From contig JALJCS010000004.1 in NCBI GenBank assembly GCA_023055355.1, positions 24,650,744 through 24,714,743 of the forward strand: a stretch of 64,000 nucleotides of DNA, in the 5' to 3' direction. The position numbers and the translations under genes were made by a program. The stretch comes from Agelaius tricolor (lineage: Eukaryota; Chordata; Aves; Passeriformes; Icteridae). The notes below the pieces were generated by a model, which searched no databases, had not been told where the DNA came from, and saw nothing but the letters and a program-made list of their open reading frames with translations. Positions 40,386-51,130 of this stretch are shown here, in pieces; position 1 is the stretch's first letter, and every line of letters begins with the position of its first letter.

Positions 40386-40894
40386 TGTAAGATGTAACCA
40401 AAAAGTTTGTATTCTATCACCATTTCTATAAACTGTTAAAACCTGGTGGGGCAGTGTTATCTCGTCCATGAGTAATCCATGATAACTCCCTCCAGGGGCT
40501 ATCTCTGCTAATGGGTTTTCAAGGTCTTGTGACATGCTGTGCCCAGGGGAAGGAACCAAGCATTCCTACTTGGATATAATCTGAGGTTTGGAACACCACA
40601 AATGGCCACTGGATTCTACTGAATTCCACTGAATTCCCAGAGGACAAGAGTCCATAGCCACCACTGGACCTTCAGAGGAAGATCAGACCCTTCTACAGGA
40701 CCACTGCTATAACCACATTGATCACTTCAGGATTGCAGCCACCATTTAATCAGACTGCTGCCAACACCCTGACCAACAGGGTGTCAGGTTGCATCCTGAC
40801 TCTGTCAGGTTGAGTGGTTTTTGCTTTTATATTTTCCTATATAATTGCAGTTCTAACTTGGAATCTCTCACTGTTTTGCTTTCCAGCTTGTACA
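40386..40894 (+). mobile_element. LTR-like element, probably endogenous-retrovirus (ERVL-type) solo LTR
   Basis: A block of about 510 bp, richer in GC than its surroundings, beginning TGTAAGATGTAACC and ending TTGTACA, compatible with the TG...CA ends of an LTR. Its 3' part has the alternating words CACCCTGACCAACAGGGTGT and TCAGGTTG that I associate from memory with passerine ERVL LTRs. No internal viral genes are present on either side, so it would be a solo LTR. A clean target-site duplication is not visible, perhaps because another element abuts it. The family name needs a repeat-library search. Confidence 0.55.
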
Positions 40895-40896
40895 AT

Positions 40897-41150
40897 TGAT
40901 GCCTTGGAGTGGGTACCTAAAACAGAAGCTAGACAAGATTAAGAGAATAAAAGTGGGTATTTATTCAAGGCCTTCAACAGGTACACCTTGGACAGTCAGA
41001 AGCCTCCAAGAGGGGCTACACCCAAGATGGATAATGGTCACAAGTTTTCATGCAGTTATAAGTTTGGGCCATTTACATGTCAGGGTTAATCCTCCAATTA
41101 CAGCTTCAGGTAATGAAGTAATGTACCCCCACTTTGTTGGGGGTAAAACA
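40897..41150 (-). mobile_element. LTR-like element, minus orientation, abutting the previous one
   Basis: A 254-bp block starting TGATGCC and ending TAAAACA, so on the minus strand it runs TG...CA. Read on the minus strand it contains AATAAA (in TTGAATAAATACCC) followed by TTTTATTCTCTTAATC, the order of poly(A) signal and R/U5 region expected in a retroviral LTR. No internal retroviral sequence is seen. A 5-6 bp target-site duplication is not clear. An A-rich stretch follows (41151-41210). The open frame at 40896-41162 is a by-product. Confidence 0.55.
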
Positions 41151-42250
41151 AAAAACAAATAAAACCAGTTACCCAAAAAACAAACAAACAAAAAAAAATC
41201 AAATAAAAAATAAGAAAGATAAGAAACCTCCAGAATTAAATATGCCAGATTTAAAAACCTTTCTTGTGCAGTTAACTATTGTCAATCAGCCCATCTACTA
41301 TGGGAAATAATACTTCGGATAAATTTTCTCCAAGCAAGAAAATCTGCTTCTATATAAAAAACTTAACTAAAAAACTTTGAAAGCACATGATATGCTAGTA
41401 TGAAATGCTGATTCATTTTGACTAATTTAATGTCCTCTAGACAATATCTACTCTAATTCCTGAAAGCATAATAAACTAATGTTAAATGGAGGATGTATTT
41501 TAGGTTGAAATTGTTATACAAGCATAATTTTGCAGGTTTGAATTACTTTTCTTCACTCAAGGTGAATCTTTACATTCCCCTTATCAAAACTGAAGAAAAG
41601 TGCAGTTTTCTGTTCCTCTGCAGTCTTTTTTGTGTTTAAGCTTACTTGTTTCCTGTATGTCTGACTGGTGGTACGCACTCTAATTTTCATTCAAGATGTT
41701 TACGCTGAATTATTTCTACTTTGTTTTCCAAGCTGTTATTTAATCAATACACTACATGGAGAAAATATGTTATATGTTCCAGAGGCATACCAAAGCAAAA
41801 TAAATACATTGTGTAGGGCAAAAAGTTTAATGTTTGCATTGAATTATTCTTCACAAAGTCAAAACTTAGCTTTTCCAGTGATTTTAGAAGAATTTTTGGT
41901 GTGATAATGCTGTCTGAACAAAGATTGGGGTATTTGGTGAAAAAAATTAATGTTAGCAGTTTGCCTACGTAATTGTCATTAGGAAGCTTTTTTTTTTTTC
42001 CAAGATCTGCATAACTAAAATAGTTATGATCCCCAAAAGTGTTCCTTAAGAATTATAATGAGAACTATTTCCTTATTACTGAATACTTGCAACTCAACAG
42101 TGAAATTGGAAAGACGTCATGGACTGGAAAATTGGAAACAACACTGTGTTGCTTCTCTCAGAAACAAGTAGAGCTAGCGATTGCAGAAGAAATTGTTTAT
42201 TCTGTAGCATATAAATGAGTAAAACCTTGCTAATATTTCCATCAATAGCT
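41151..42250. other. AT-rich intronic stretch
   Basis: Begins with A-rich simple sequence (41151-41210). The remainder is ordinary AT-rich intron; no gene seen. Confidence 0.6.
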
Positions 42251-42254
42251 TTCT

Positions 42255-42600
42255 AATTAATGTTGTGGCATTTTTCAAAGAAAAATACCAATTTGCAAAT
42301 GCAATTTTGTCCACTTTTTTTTCCTGTTCTTTTCAAAAGAGCAGACTTGAAGTATTGCATGATGAATGGTTCTTATGTGTAAGAAAACACTTAGCTAGAG
42401 TTTTTGCCTGAGACGCCTATGATCTCTTAAAATTCAGTTTGATCACTTTGTTTTACAGATTTCCATCAGATTATTACTGCAAATGCAATTTAATTAATAT
42501 GGCCATTTTTGAGGTAAATATTTTTAAAAGCTATTTGTTCATTTCATGCTGGAATTGGCCTACAGCAAAACCAATTATTCAGGGTTAGACCATGTGCCAC
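42255..42600. other. AT-rich segment resembling conserved non-coding DNA
   Basis: Dense in homeodomain-like (TTAATTAAT) and octamer-like (ATTTGCAAAT) words. The 13-mer GCAAATGCAATTT occurs twice, near 42295 and 42477. No coding potential. Function is inferred from texture only. Confidence 0.25.
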
Positions 42601-42765
42601 GTTGAAGATTTTCTGCCTTTATGGTCCAATCTGTATTTCTTTTCCTTCTATTTCTGTTTTATGTGCAAAGGGGAGTTTGTCAGCTGTAGAATGTAGCACT
42701 CAGAGCTTGTGAAGAAATGTATCAGTGGCTAGCTTTTTTTGTGAATTAATATACTGTATCTTTCA

Positions 42766-42800
42766 GTGTGTGTGTATACATATATATATGTATATATATA
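42766..42800. repeat. TG/TA dinucleotide microsatellite
   Basis: GTGTGTGTGT passing into interrupted (TA)n, about 35 bp. Likely to vary in length. Confidence 0.9.
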
Positions 42801-42865
42801 AAAATATTTATCTTTCATTGTATCTGAAATGCTTGTACATCAGCTCATGCAGTGTGAGAAACAAA

Positions 42866-43550
42866 CAGGATGAGCTGGAAGCCTTGGTTCGCTCCCAGCC
42901 AGCAGTGTGTGCCCGGGCAGCCAGGAGGGCAAACCCCATCCTGGGGTGCAGCAGACACAGCATCACCAGCTGGGATCATCCCGCTGGATCCAGACCTGGT
43001 GCGCCTCACCCTGAGTCCTGTGTGCAGTGCTGGGCCCCAGCACCCCTCTGAGAAGGGTGGGAAGGTCCCTGAATGTGTCCAGAGGAGGGGAAAGAAAGCT
43101 GGTGAAAGGGCTGGAAGGAATGTCCTGTGAGGAGCATCTGAGGACTCTGGGTTTGTCTAGCTTGGAGGAGAGGAGGCTGAGGGGTGACCTTACTGCCCTG
43201 AACAGCTGCCTGAGGAGGGGATGTGGAGAGGGGAGGTGCTGATCTCTTCTACTTGGGACCCAGTGATGGGATTTGTGTGCTTGGTTCAAAGCTGTGCCAG
43301 GGCAGGTTGAAACTGGACGTTCGGAAGCATTTGTTTTAATATCAGGACAGTCAAATATGCTGGAGCAGGCTTCCTAGAAAGGTGGACAATGCCCCAAGCT
43401 GTCAGTGTTTAAGACATTTGTGCAATGTCTTTAACAACATACTTGAACTATGTCTTGAAGTCAACACTGAACAGTGTCATCACTGTTCAGGCAGTTGGAC
43501 TAGATGATTATTGTAGGTCCCTTCCAACTGAAATAGTTTATTCTATTCTG
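42866..43550 (+). mobile_element. CR1 LINE fragment, about 690 bp, with 3' end
   Basis: Sense-oriented CR1 with the words GATGAGCTGGAAGCCTTGG, CCAGGAGGGCAAACCCCATC, CTTGGAGGAGAGGAGGCTGA, GCAGTTGGACTAGATGATTA and the terminal CCCTTCCAACTGAAATAG, then TTATTCTATTCTG. The frame [20 protein letters not shown] corresponds to the C-terminal end of CR1 ORF2 and is broken elsewhere. Two stem-loops (43411-43431 and 43467-43490) lie in the CR1 3' region. Inactive. Confidence 0.95.
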
Positions 43551-44280
43551 CCTCTCTTAAGGAGAAGAACAAAGCTATAGGCATGCTACAGTGGTCAGAA
43601 CCAGCATTGCATTTTTAACTATTTCTGGTTGAAGAAATTTGTAGTTTTATATTCCACTTCCCTATCCTCACATGGTTGTTTTCTCCCCTCAAAATTCCTA
43701 TCAGCTTAATAGTGTAATTGTTGTGATAAATTATGTGCATGCCAGTGTATACAACCTTTGCATCATCTGTATGCAAACACAGTGCTTAAACTCAGTTTAT
43801 GCCTGAAGCATACATTTACATCATATTAATTGTAAACATGTTTGCACACAAACTACAAGTCTCTCCCTTCCAGGGTATATTTGATTGCAGAGTTTGTATT
43901 GTTCTGTTACACAAGTAATGCTAGGTGGCAGGCAGAAGAAACAGGCAGATTAATGTAAACACGCTGTTTTCCATAAATAATTATTCTAGCCTTAGCAATA
44001 CTCTTTGATAGTTTAACCTCATGTCATATTAATACATCTCAAGTGTTTTGCTCAAGTTAACAGACTTTTTTTTATTTTTCCATTAATGGTATGAATGGGG
44101 TTGAAAGAGATATTTTTTGTTTCCTGTTCTTAGTCCCACTCTCCAATTGCTAAAATAATTTTGGGAGGTAGATTATAGCATTCATGATCTTATGTATGCC
44201 TACTCTGAACAGCTTCAGGAAGGTAATGAGGTAGATGATACAGGCAATTTTTTTTTTTTCAGTATATTTTATCTGAAGGA
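43551..44280. other. AT-rich segment between CR1 copies, possibly conserved non-coding
   Basis: No gene. Two forkhead-type words (TTGTAAACATG near 43831 and ATGTAAACACG near 43954), together with ATATTAATTG and ATAAATAATTATT, give it an enhancer-like texture. Unproven. Confidence 0.25.
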
Positions 44281-44287
44281 CAAAGAA

Positions 44288-44790
44288 CTGTCTGAAATTT
44301 AGCAAAAGAAATTGAAGGGTTCTGCACTTGTGGAGGAATAACTGTAGGCACCAGCACAGGCTGGGAGCTGATCTGCTGGAAAGCAGATCTATGGAGAAAG
44401 ACCTGGCATCCTTGGTGGATAGCAAGCTGTCCATGAGCCAGCTGTCCAGGTGTCCTGGTGGCCAGGAAGGGCAGTGGTGTCCTGGGGTGCATTGGGAAGA
44501 GCAGTGCCAGCAGGCTGCGGGAGGTGATCCTGCCCCTCTACTCTGTCCTGCCCTGGTGAGGCACATCTGGAGTGCTGTGTCCAGTTCTGGGCACCTCAGG
44601 ACAAGAGGGATACAGAGCTGCTGGAGAAGGTCCAGAGAGGTTGTGGAGTTTCTCTCACTGGAAATACTCAAGAACTGGACACAATCCTGTGCTGTGTGTT
44701 CTAGGATGTCCCAGCCTGAGAAGGGAGGTTGGACCAGACATTCACTTGTGGTCCCTCCCAGCCTTACTCATTACTCATTCTGCAATGAGT
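44288..44790 (+). mobile_element. CR1 LINE fragment with internal deletion
   Basis: Sense CR1: CTGAAATTTAGCAAAAG, a CACCAGCACAGGCTGGGAGC block, GTCCTGGTGGCCAGGAAGGG, CCAGCAGGCTG, GAGGCACATCTGGAGTGCTG, then a jump from CTGGAGAAGGTCCAGAGAGG to the 3' part (GTGGAGTTTCTCTCACTGGA). The stretch normally coding the end of ORF2 is missing. It shares a 55-bp perfect inverted match with the CR1 at 51131-52060 (44550-44604 against 51578-51632). Open frames in it are remnants or shadows. Confidence 0.95.
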
Positions 44791-44799
44791 CAAGTGAAA

Positions 44800-46130
44800 T
44801 AACCATGAAGGATGAAGTGTGATGGAAAAAAAAAAAGTCTTGGCTTGCTTGTAAAACTTCTTTTATCCCAAAATTTTGACACAGTTATGGCACCACTGCT
44901 ATACAGACTAACATTGTTGGCTCTGAAATGCTTATTCCCAGTTGGATCCTTGCATCGCATAATGAAATTAAAATAGAGAATGAGATTTATGTCATATATT
45001 TATATATGATTTGTGTTAAGTATCTGTATGGAGGTTAAGAAAAAATATTCTCTGTGCAAAGTCTTTAATGGGAAGAAGAGGTATATAATTAATAACCAAG
45101 AAAGAAATTACTTCAAATCTTGCAATTGTGGGACCTGTTTTTCTGCATGAAATGGAAAATCCGATGGGCTGTAGATTCTATACAATATGAGAATGTACTC
45201 CAGTGCTGAGAGCCCAGTCTTAGAACTTCTAGTGCCTTTGGTGTTTTTTTTCTTGGGGTTTTATCTTTCTCATGAAGTGCATGTCAGCAAAAGGTGTGAA
45301 GCAAATGGACTATCCTTATTCTTAGTCTTGGATGTACCATTTAAACCACACTCATCTTAGTAATTTTTTCCAGTTTCGGTTTGAACCTGCCTAGAATTTT
45401 TTTATATATTAATGGCTGAGGTGTGCCTGAAGATAGAAGATAACAGAGCCATTCTCTTCCAGGATGTTTTGGCTTTTTTTAAGAATCCACATACTGAACC
45501 TTTCAAGTTGGCAAGGTGAGCTGCAGAATAGCAGAGTTGAAGAGCTTTTAAAAAATCACAGCTGAATATTTAAAGCTGAGTTATTGTTGTAGGAGGGATT
45601 TGGTACCAAAATCTGCCTTCCTCTGAAAATGAATGCCACCCCTTGGTTTTGTGACTTTTAAGGAAGGTGGTGTTGAATAGATGAAATAGTGGGTCAGAGT
45701 GTGACCAGTATGAGCAAATAATGAGCAAATATCTATAAGATACTCATACAAAACTCTTTATTGTTAAATCAGTTATCTTTAAGAAGGCATCACTTCTTAC
45801 AGGCACCCACTTGGAGTATCCTGCAGGTTGCATAAAATATGTGTGAATTCTTGCAGACTTTATTCTGCAGTATTCTGATGTGGCATTGAAATCTGCTTGA
45901 AGGGAGCTTCTGCCTTTACTTGTTCATTCTGACTGTATTTTTAATAAAGAAAAAATCTATTCATAATGATGTCTTCAACAGTGTTAAACTGGCAAGTGAA
46001 TTGCATGTTAAAGCTTTTAAGAAAGATAGCTTTAACTAGAATTTTGTTATTATTATGTCGAAAGGCTTCAATGTAGTCACTGTTAGTAAAATGTGGCATT
46101 GTGGCTTGATTGCACCTGTTCCTTCAGTGT
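44800..46130. other. Intronic stretch without genes
   Basis: AT-rich. Contains an 11-bp tandem duplication, ATGAGCAAATA, at 45710-45731. Nothing else was recognised. Confidence 0.65.
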
Positions 46131-46136
46131 CAGTTA

Positions 46137-46184
46137 ATGTCTGATGCAACACATCAGACATAATGTCCCATGCAACACATGGGA
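46137..46184. repeat. Tandem pair of perfect hairpins with identical loop
   Basis: First hairpin: ATGTCTGATG (46137-46146), loop CAACA, CATCAGACAT (46152-46161). Second: TCCCATG (46166-46172), loop CAACA, CATGGGA (46178-46184). The two units also align as direct repeats (TAATGTC..ATGCAACACAT) and differ where TG/CA in one stem is CC/GG in the other, so pairing is preserved in both. Confidence 0.95.
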
Positions 46185-46462
46185 ATGCATTTGAGAAAGA
46201 AAAAGTAGTGCCTCACTTGCGGAATAAAGAAATAAATCATGTGAGATAAAGGATTTAAGCAATTTATGTGAGCTGTATAGAAGGTGTATTCTGATAGAAC
46301 AAGGGACAGGTAATCATCAATGCTTTTCTGCCTTTCTGTGATCTTGGGTGACTCATTCTGCAGGCATTATCAAATAATTCAGCTATAGAACGCACTGGAT
46401 GAGAACTGAACACTCTCATTTCTTTCTAACGTGCAGAATGAGTGTCACAGATTCATGGAATA

Positions 46463-46630
46463 TCCCGATTTGCCAAGGTCCCTTTCTGCAGCAGGTCCTC
46501 CCCAGTCTCTCTGCATATCCAGGGTTGCCTCATCCCAGTTGCAGAATCTGGCACTTTTCTTTGTTAAACTTCATACAGTTGGTGATTGCCCAGCCCTTTG
46601 ATTTGTCAAGGTCTCTCTGCAGGGCCTCTT
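46463..46630 (-). mobile_element. CR1 LINE fragment, rearranged
   Basis: Reverse-oriented CR1 internal sequence: CATCCCAGTTGCAGAATCTG, TTTGTTAAACTTCATACAGT, TGGTGATTGCCCAGC and TCTCTCTGCAGGGCCTCT. The words GATTTGCCAAGGTCCC near 46470 and GATTTGTCAAGGTCTC near 46600 suggest that part of the unit is duplicated inside the fragment. Immediately before it, ATTCATGGAATATCCCGA may be the CR1 3' terminus brought next to it by deletion. Confidence 0.8.
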
Positions 46631-47504
46631 GATAGTATGGTTAGGCAATGTAATGTAAACAGATCATTATTGAGAAGAAATCCTTATTAATAAAACTAGT
46701 AGTAGTAGTGATAATGTTGCTGTTACTGATGCCCATTGATACCTTGCAGTTGCTGGAAGGCAGGTTTTGTTTGAAGAGCATTTCCATAACTTCTCATCAT
46801 CTATGAATTACTGGAACCTGTTTGTATAGGAATGCAGCTCAAAATGAACGCATCAGCATAACCAGTGTGTTTCTGACTATTCCTGTTCATAAAGTGTTTG
46901 TAGTACAGCTAGCCTTGCAGCTGAGTGCCTGAGTAGTCCTCTCTCACAGGAGGTAAAGTGACAGTATACTGTAGATGATCACCTGAAGTGTGTGCAGGAC
47001 TAGAATTCATCCCCTGTGCAGTTGTACATGTGCGCATGTGTATGGTTTTTCAGCATTAAGGCAAACCATCGTTCCACCTTCTTATCCTAGGACCTGGCTT
47101 TTACACCTTCCTCTATTCCCTCTATCTTTTTGCAACTTAACTAGTCATCTGATTTCACCTGTGTTCAAGCTCCTGTGCAGCATTTCACAATAGATTTAGC
47201 CATAGTTAGAGACCTGTTTGATCTAATTTCCATTCTGTGGCCTTAAACATACCAAGTCTTACTGCCTGTTACTAAGATGTTCACCCCACAGTACAATGAA
47301 ACATGGTGAACATAAGGGACAGACTTCAGCATTATGATTATGTTGCATGAGCTCCTATTTTTATTTCAAAATTGCACCTAAAATAGTTTTAATTTATCTA
47401 TCTGTTTAGCAAATGTATTTGCAAATACATTAGGACTAAAATTTTTGTTTGTGGGAGAAGAGATGATCATGGCAAACATACAATAACAGGTCAGTACCAT
47501 GAAC

Positions 47505-47635
47505 TCACAGAATATTCAAAGTTGGAAAGGACCCACAAGGATCATTGAGTTCAACATTTAAGGGGCCTGAACAGGGATTGAATGCACAATGTTGGTGTTA
47601 TTCCCACCATGCTCTGATCAGCTGAGCTAAGCTCC
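47505..47635 (-). mobile_element. tRNA-Ile-derived SINE with CR1-type tail (TguSINE1-like)
   Basis: On the minus strand, 47564-47635 folds as a decayed tRNA-Ile head. It has an A-box-like TTAGCTCAGCTGAT (47617-47630), a B-box-like GCATTCAATCC (47575-47585), and anticodon AAT within GGGAATAACACC. The downstream tail (47505-47560) is a CR1 3' end: ACTCAATGATCCTTGTGGG, then TCCTTTCCAACTTTGAATA and TTCTGTGA. This architecture is that of TguSINE1, a passerine SINE mobilised by CR1. Length about 131 bp. Non-coding and probably inactive. Confidence 0.85.
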
Positions 47636-47639
47636 TTAT

Positions 47640-50600
47640 TTTGCCTTACACAGGCAACAAACTCCCAATATTTTATTCTGTGGCCAGTGCGTGTAAAGAA
47701 ATATGTATAATTTTGCTTATATTTTTTACTTATCTTCTCCTGGACCTACGACACTTGTGACAGGAAACACTTATAATTGTTCTCTTATTCTGTATGCTGT
47801 TGCCTGCTTCTTCCTGCATCTCAGTCATGTTCCCTGGAACTGCCTTATCAGACACCAGTTTTTAGCTGAGTCTGTGGGAACCTTCAGGGCTTTAATTGTT
47901 GTAGAGACTGCCTTGAGTTTGGACAACTTAGACAAAAGATACAGCAGAGAGGGAGAAAATTGGGTTCATACAAGCTTTTTCCTTAGGAAAAATAAATCTG
48001 ACTATAATAATTAAGTCTTAGTGGTAAATGGTGTTCAAGACACTTGGTCTTGTACTTGAAATGGATTTTTAGGTGCCACTTTAAAGGAAAGGAGCAGTCA
48101 GAGGTAAAATGCCTCTGTCCCTCAGATTTTTGTAATAAGGTAGTGTTTTCTGCTTATGTACCTCATTTAGCACAGTCACTTTTTTCCTAGCAAGTTTTGG
48201 GGAATCTGTTAGGGCGCTTCCTATTTCAAAATCACTCGTTCCTAGTTTCTGTTGTTGGTTGAGTTTGTTGGTCTACATTTGCAATTTCCATTTGTTTCTC
48301 TTTACCTTTTTCACTACAGGTTTGGGATTTTTCCCCCTCTTCTCCTCTCCTGAGCGATTTTAGTTTTTTTGTTTTTCTTACTTCCTTTTCTGCGGTTTAC
48401 AGAACTCTTGCCACTTCTCTTTTCTCTGGTCAGCATGCCTTGTTAGGATGATTTCCTGTTGGCTTGGCTAAACCACATGTCACTGCAGCCCTGGGTACTC
48501 CTTCTGACAGTTCAATAAAACAAAAAGGGCTTAGCCCAGGGAGTGCTGTTTCAGAGTGCACAGAAATGCCATTTCTGTCAGTATGTTCTGTCAGTGGTGG
48601 CTCCCACAAAAAATGCAAGAAAAATGTAATAGCTGCAGTCTGCACATACACAATAGCACTGAGCTTTGCTCAGTCACTTCTGTTTCTCTTCAGGAAGGTT
48701 TCATTCACAAGACTAGAATTTTCCTTGTGTTAAAAGCCCATCTTTCAGTTTGGGAAGATACCCAAAGTACTTTCCAGGCAATTGTTCTGCAGCCTATTAT
48801 CCAGGCTTTGTCAAAACTGGGAGCTGTTTCAGAGTCTTTGAAGAGCCAGGACACTTTGATAAGGTACTATTCAGCATGGGAAACAGCTGTGTAAAGCTGC
48901 AGGAAGAGCTTAATGAGAGAGGCAATGAAAAATATTTATGCTAATGAGGTTTTCTGGACCAGTTAAATGCTCAGGAAGAAGTTGATGTGATGTTTGTGAC
49001 ATCACAAATATGTAGCCTGAAATAACTGTTTCTAAAGCCTCTGCATTTCTATCTGATTTGTGTAATCTTTCCCTATTTTTGTATAAGTGGATTTCAATCT
49101 TCTGTGTGTGACCATTCAAAAAATATTGTGAAGGCTTTCTCCTCACGTTGAGGAGGAGCAAGAACACTCCTTTATCATTGACTGAGAAATTGCCAGTACA
49201 TGTTACTGTAATCTCTGTGCTTAACTAGGACTATAATATTTACATTTTTCAAATGCTGCCAAGTCATCTTAGGAGAAGATGTGCCAATATTAAGGGAAAT
49301 ACTACTTCTGGGAGGTTCTTCCAGTTTCCAACTGAAGACCTTGGTCTGAAACAATCTCTTAGATTTGACCAGTCATCATAATGCTTTTTTTCAAAATCTT
49401 TCAAATCCCACTTTACGAACTATGGCTCCTCTGTTTTGTTTTTGGTTTTTTTTTTCCTGCTAGGAGAAACAAATTAACTTCTGTATCTTCAAGAGAACTG
49501 TGTTGCAGAACCATGTAAACAGAGATTGTTCTTGTTCTTCTTCCCTCTCCCCTTTTTGTTAACTGCATGTGGTGAATGAGATAGTGATAGCCAACTCTAG
49601 TTGGTGAGCAAGGACTTGTGATCCCCCTAACCCTTGAGGGGTTTGGTGCTAGTAAACAAGGAGAATGGCAAGGCAGAAGTAGAAAATTCCACTGTGTTTG
49701 TTTGCTTGGGGATTAGCCAAGCTTGCATGTCTTCAGAAAGCTGCAGTACTAATTGTACTATTGGGAACATAAGAGTGTTTATGTTCCTGGGTGTGTCTGA
49801 TGGGCCTTGTCGTGTTTTCAGGATGATAAAGGATTTTAAGTGCCTATCTGTGGTGCTTTGCTAAAAAGAATAATTTTGGTAACAATTTTCTGTACAGTTA
49901 ATTGCAATACATTCTTTTTGTAAACTACCAGGCAATTCTGAAAGGAGTATATGTCTGAGCAAGTTGTGATTCATCTGATAGTTTGAATTTTTTTTCCAGT
50001 CAGCTAGGTTCACAGAGCTAGAGGAGATGCTTTTGATGAAGTCAGCCTTCTGTGTTATAAACTGCATCATTCTACCAGCATACAGTGGAGAAACCTTCAG
50101 TGAGATGGTAGTGCCACAGACATGATTTTTCATACATAGCATGTCATACATGCAGCATTTGGAAGCATCTGAGTTGAACTCAGTTATATGCATGGTTTCT
50201 CAAGCTTAGCCTCCCTTTGTGCTCATATGTTACATAGACTTGAGTTCTGAGACTCAAGACAATGAGACTGCTATGCAATCAAACAGGAGAAGGCAGAGAT
50301 GGCTTCTGTTCCAAGTTTTGTAACAATCTACTTTTTGTCACTGATTGGAGTTGACAGCTAGTGCCACTTTCTTCAGAGATCTACTATTCAGTACCATGGG
50401 GACTCAAAGTAGCTAAAACCTAAAAGAATTATAGCTAAAATAAAAATAATTAAACTGAGAAATTAAACTGAGAAAAAGATGGTATTATGGTATTATAATA
50501 ATACGCACAGTATTGTTCTTGAAGTCTGAATCCTTTAAGGAAAATCTGGATATTATTTAAACATAATACCATAGTTAACCTTCCTCATGTTCTTCACTAT

Positions 50601-50868
50601 ATGATGAAGTGCTGTGTTATGTCTCCCCTTTCCCAATAATAAAGTTTTCAAATTTGAGATAGATTTCCTATCCATAAGTGGAGGTTTTATGCAGGCGAGA
50701 AAAATTTGCCTTCAAAATTCAGGTTGAGTTGTGCACAGATCTATCCTATTGCATGTGTGCAGTTTTTTAACAGTGCCACGTAGAACTATTGTCACAGATT
50801 TACTCGTGTAGTTTGTTTATGAATTTCAGAAGTTTTTTTGTTAAATACTGTTTTTTTCTCTGTTTCAG
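47640..50868. other. Intronic stretch leading to the first YEATS exon
   Basis: No mobile element recognised. Contains a perfect 13-bp tandem duplication at 50448-50473 (AATTAAACTGAGA twice). Its last 20 bases are the polypyrimidine tract and acceptor AG. Confidence 0.7.
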
Positions 50869-50951
50869 TGTGCAAGGACCCACCCTACAAAGTTGAAGAA
50901 TCTGGATATGCTGGTTTCATTTTGCCAATTGAGGTTTACTTCAAAAACAAG
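50869..50951 (+). CDS. MLLT3: MLLT3 (AF9) internal coding exon, middle of YEATS domain (probably exon 3)
   Basis: Part of AF9, a nuclear chromatin reader that binds acetylated or crotonylated lysine on histone H3 and recruits the super elongation complex or DOT1L. Seen: a long pyrimidine tract ending in TTTCAG precedes the exon and the donor AAG|GTATGG follows it. The first two bases complete a valine codon begun in the previous exon; 27 full codons follow, from [10 protein letters not shown] to EVYFKNK, with no stop. The motif ESGYAGF holds the residues numbered G77, Y78 and F81 in human AF9, which help form the aromatic acyl-lysine pocket. ILPIEVY fits AF9 better than its paralogue ENL (MLLT1), which as I recall has IMPIEVH. 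The 83-nt length leaves phase 0 at the 3' end, matching the next exon. The preceding exon, with the start codon and F28, H56 and F59, lies upstream of the window. Exon numbering is by analogy with mammals. Confidence 0.96.
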
Positions 50952-51130
50952 GTATGGAATCTCATGTTTTTCATAAGAAAAAAAATCATGTTGAAGTGAG
51001 GGTTTTTTTTAAGTTTTGAACTTCAATTTGTAAACTTGGTTAAGAATTATATTTAAAACTATCTTTTTCAATGCTGTTTCTCAACCCAGTATTACTGTAA
51101 CATGTAAAATTGCGTAATTGTATTTCACAG

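Larger units (their letters stand above)
1..50868 (+). other. MLLT3: MLLT3 upstream intron (partial, probably intron 2)
   Basis: Everything before the first YEATS exon reads as one intron of at least 50.8 kb, since no earlier MLLT3 exon is recognisable. The exon coding for roughly residues 8-64 (containing VEGFTHDW in mammals) is not present in any frame. The intron is AT-rich. Open frames within it are short, lack recognisable domains and in several places are antisense to CR1 copies. A large intron at this point is also known in mammals. The strong polypyrimidine tract and AG at 50851-50868 mark its 3' end. Confidence 0.9.

Noticed and set aside
43411..43490. Two perfect stem-loops (43411-43431 and 43467-43490)
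   Set aside because: They lie in the 3' region of the CR1 copy at 42866-43550 and reflect the structured tail of that element, so they are not independent features.
44150..44822. Open frames of 173 and 164 codons on opposite strands
   Set aside because: They translate the CR1 at 44288-44790 and its flanks. Neither matches a host protein, and the overlap on both strands is expected from repeat composition.
47564..47635. Possible functional tRNA-Ile gene on the minus strand
   Set aside because: The stems are decayed, the tail is CR1-derived and there is no normal terminator context. A SINE explains it better.
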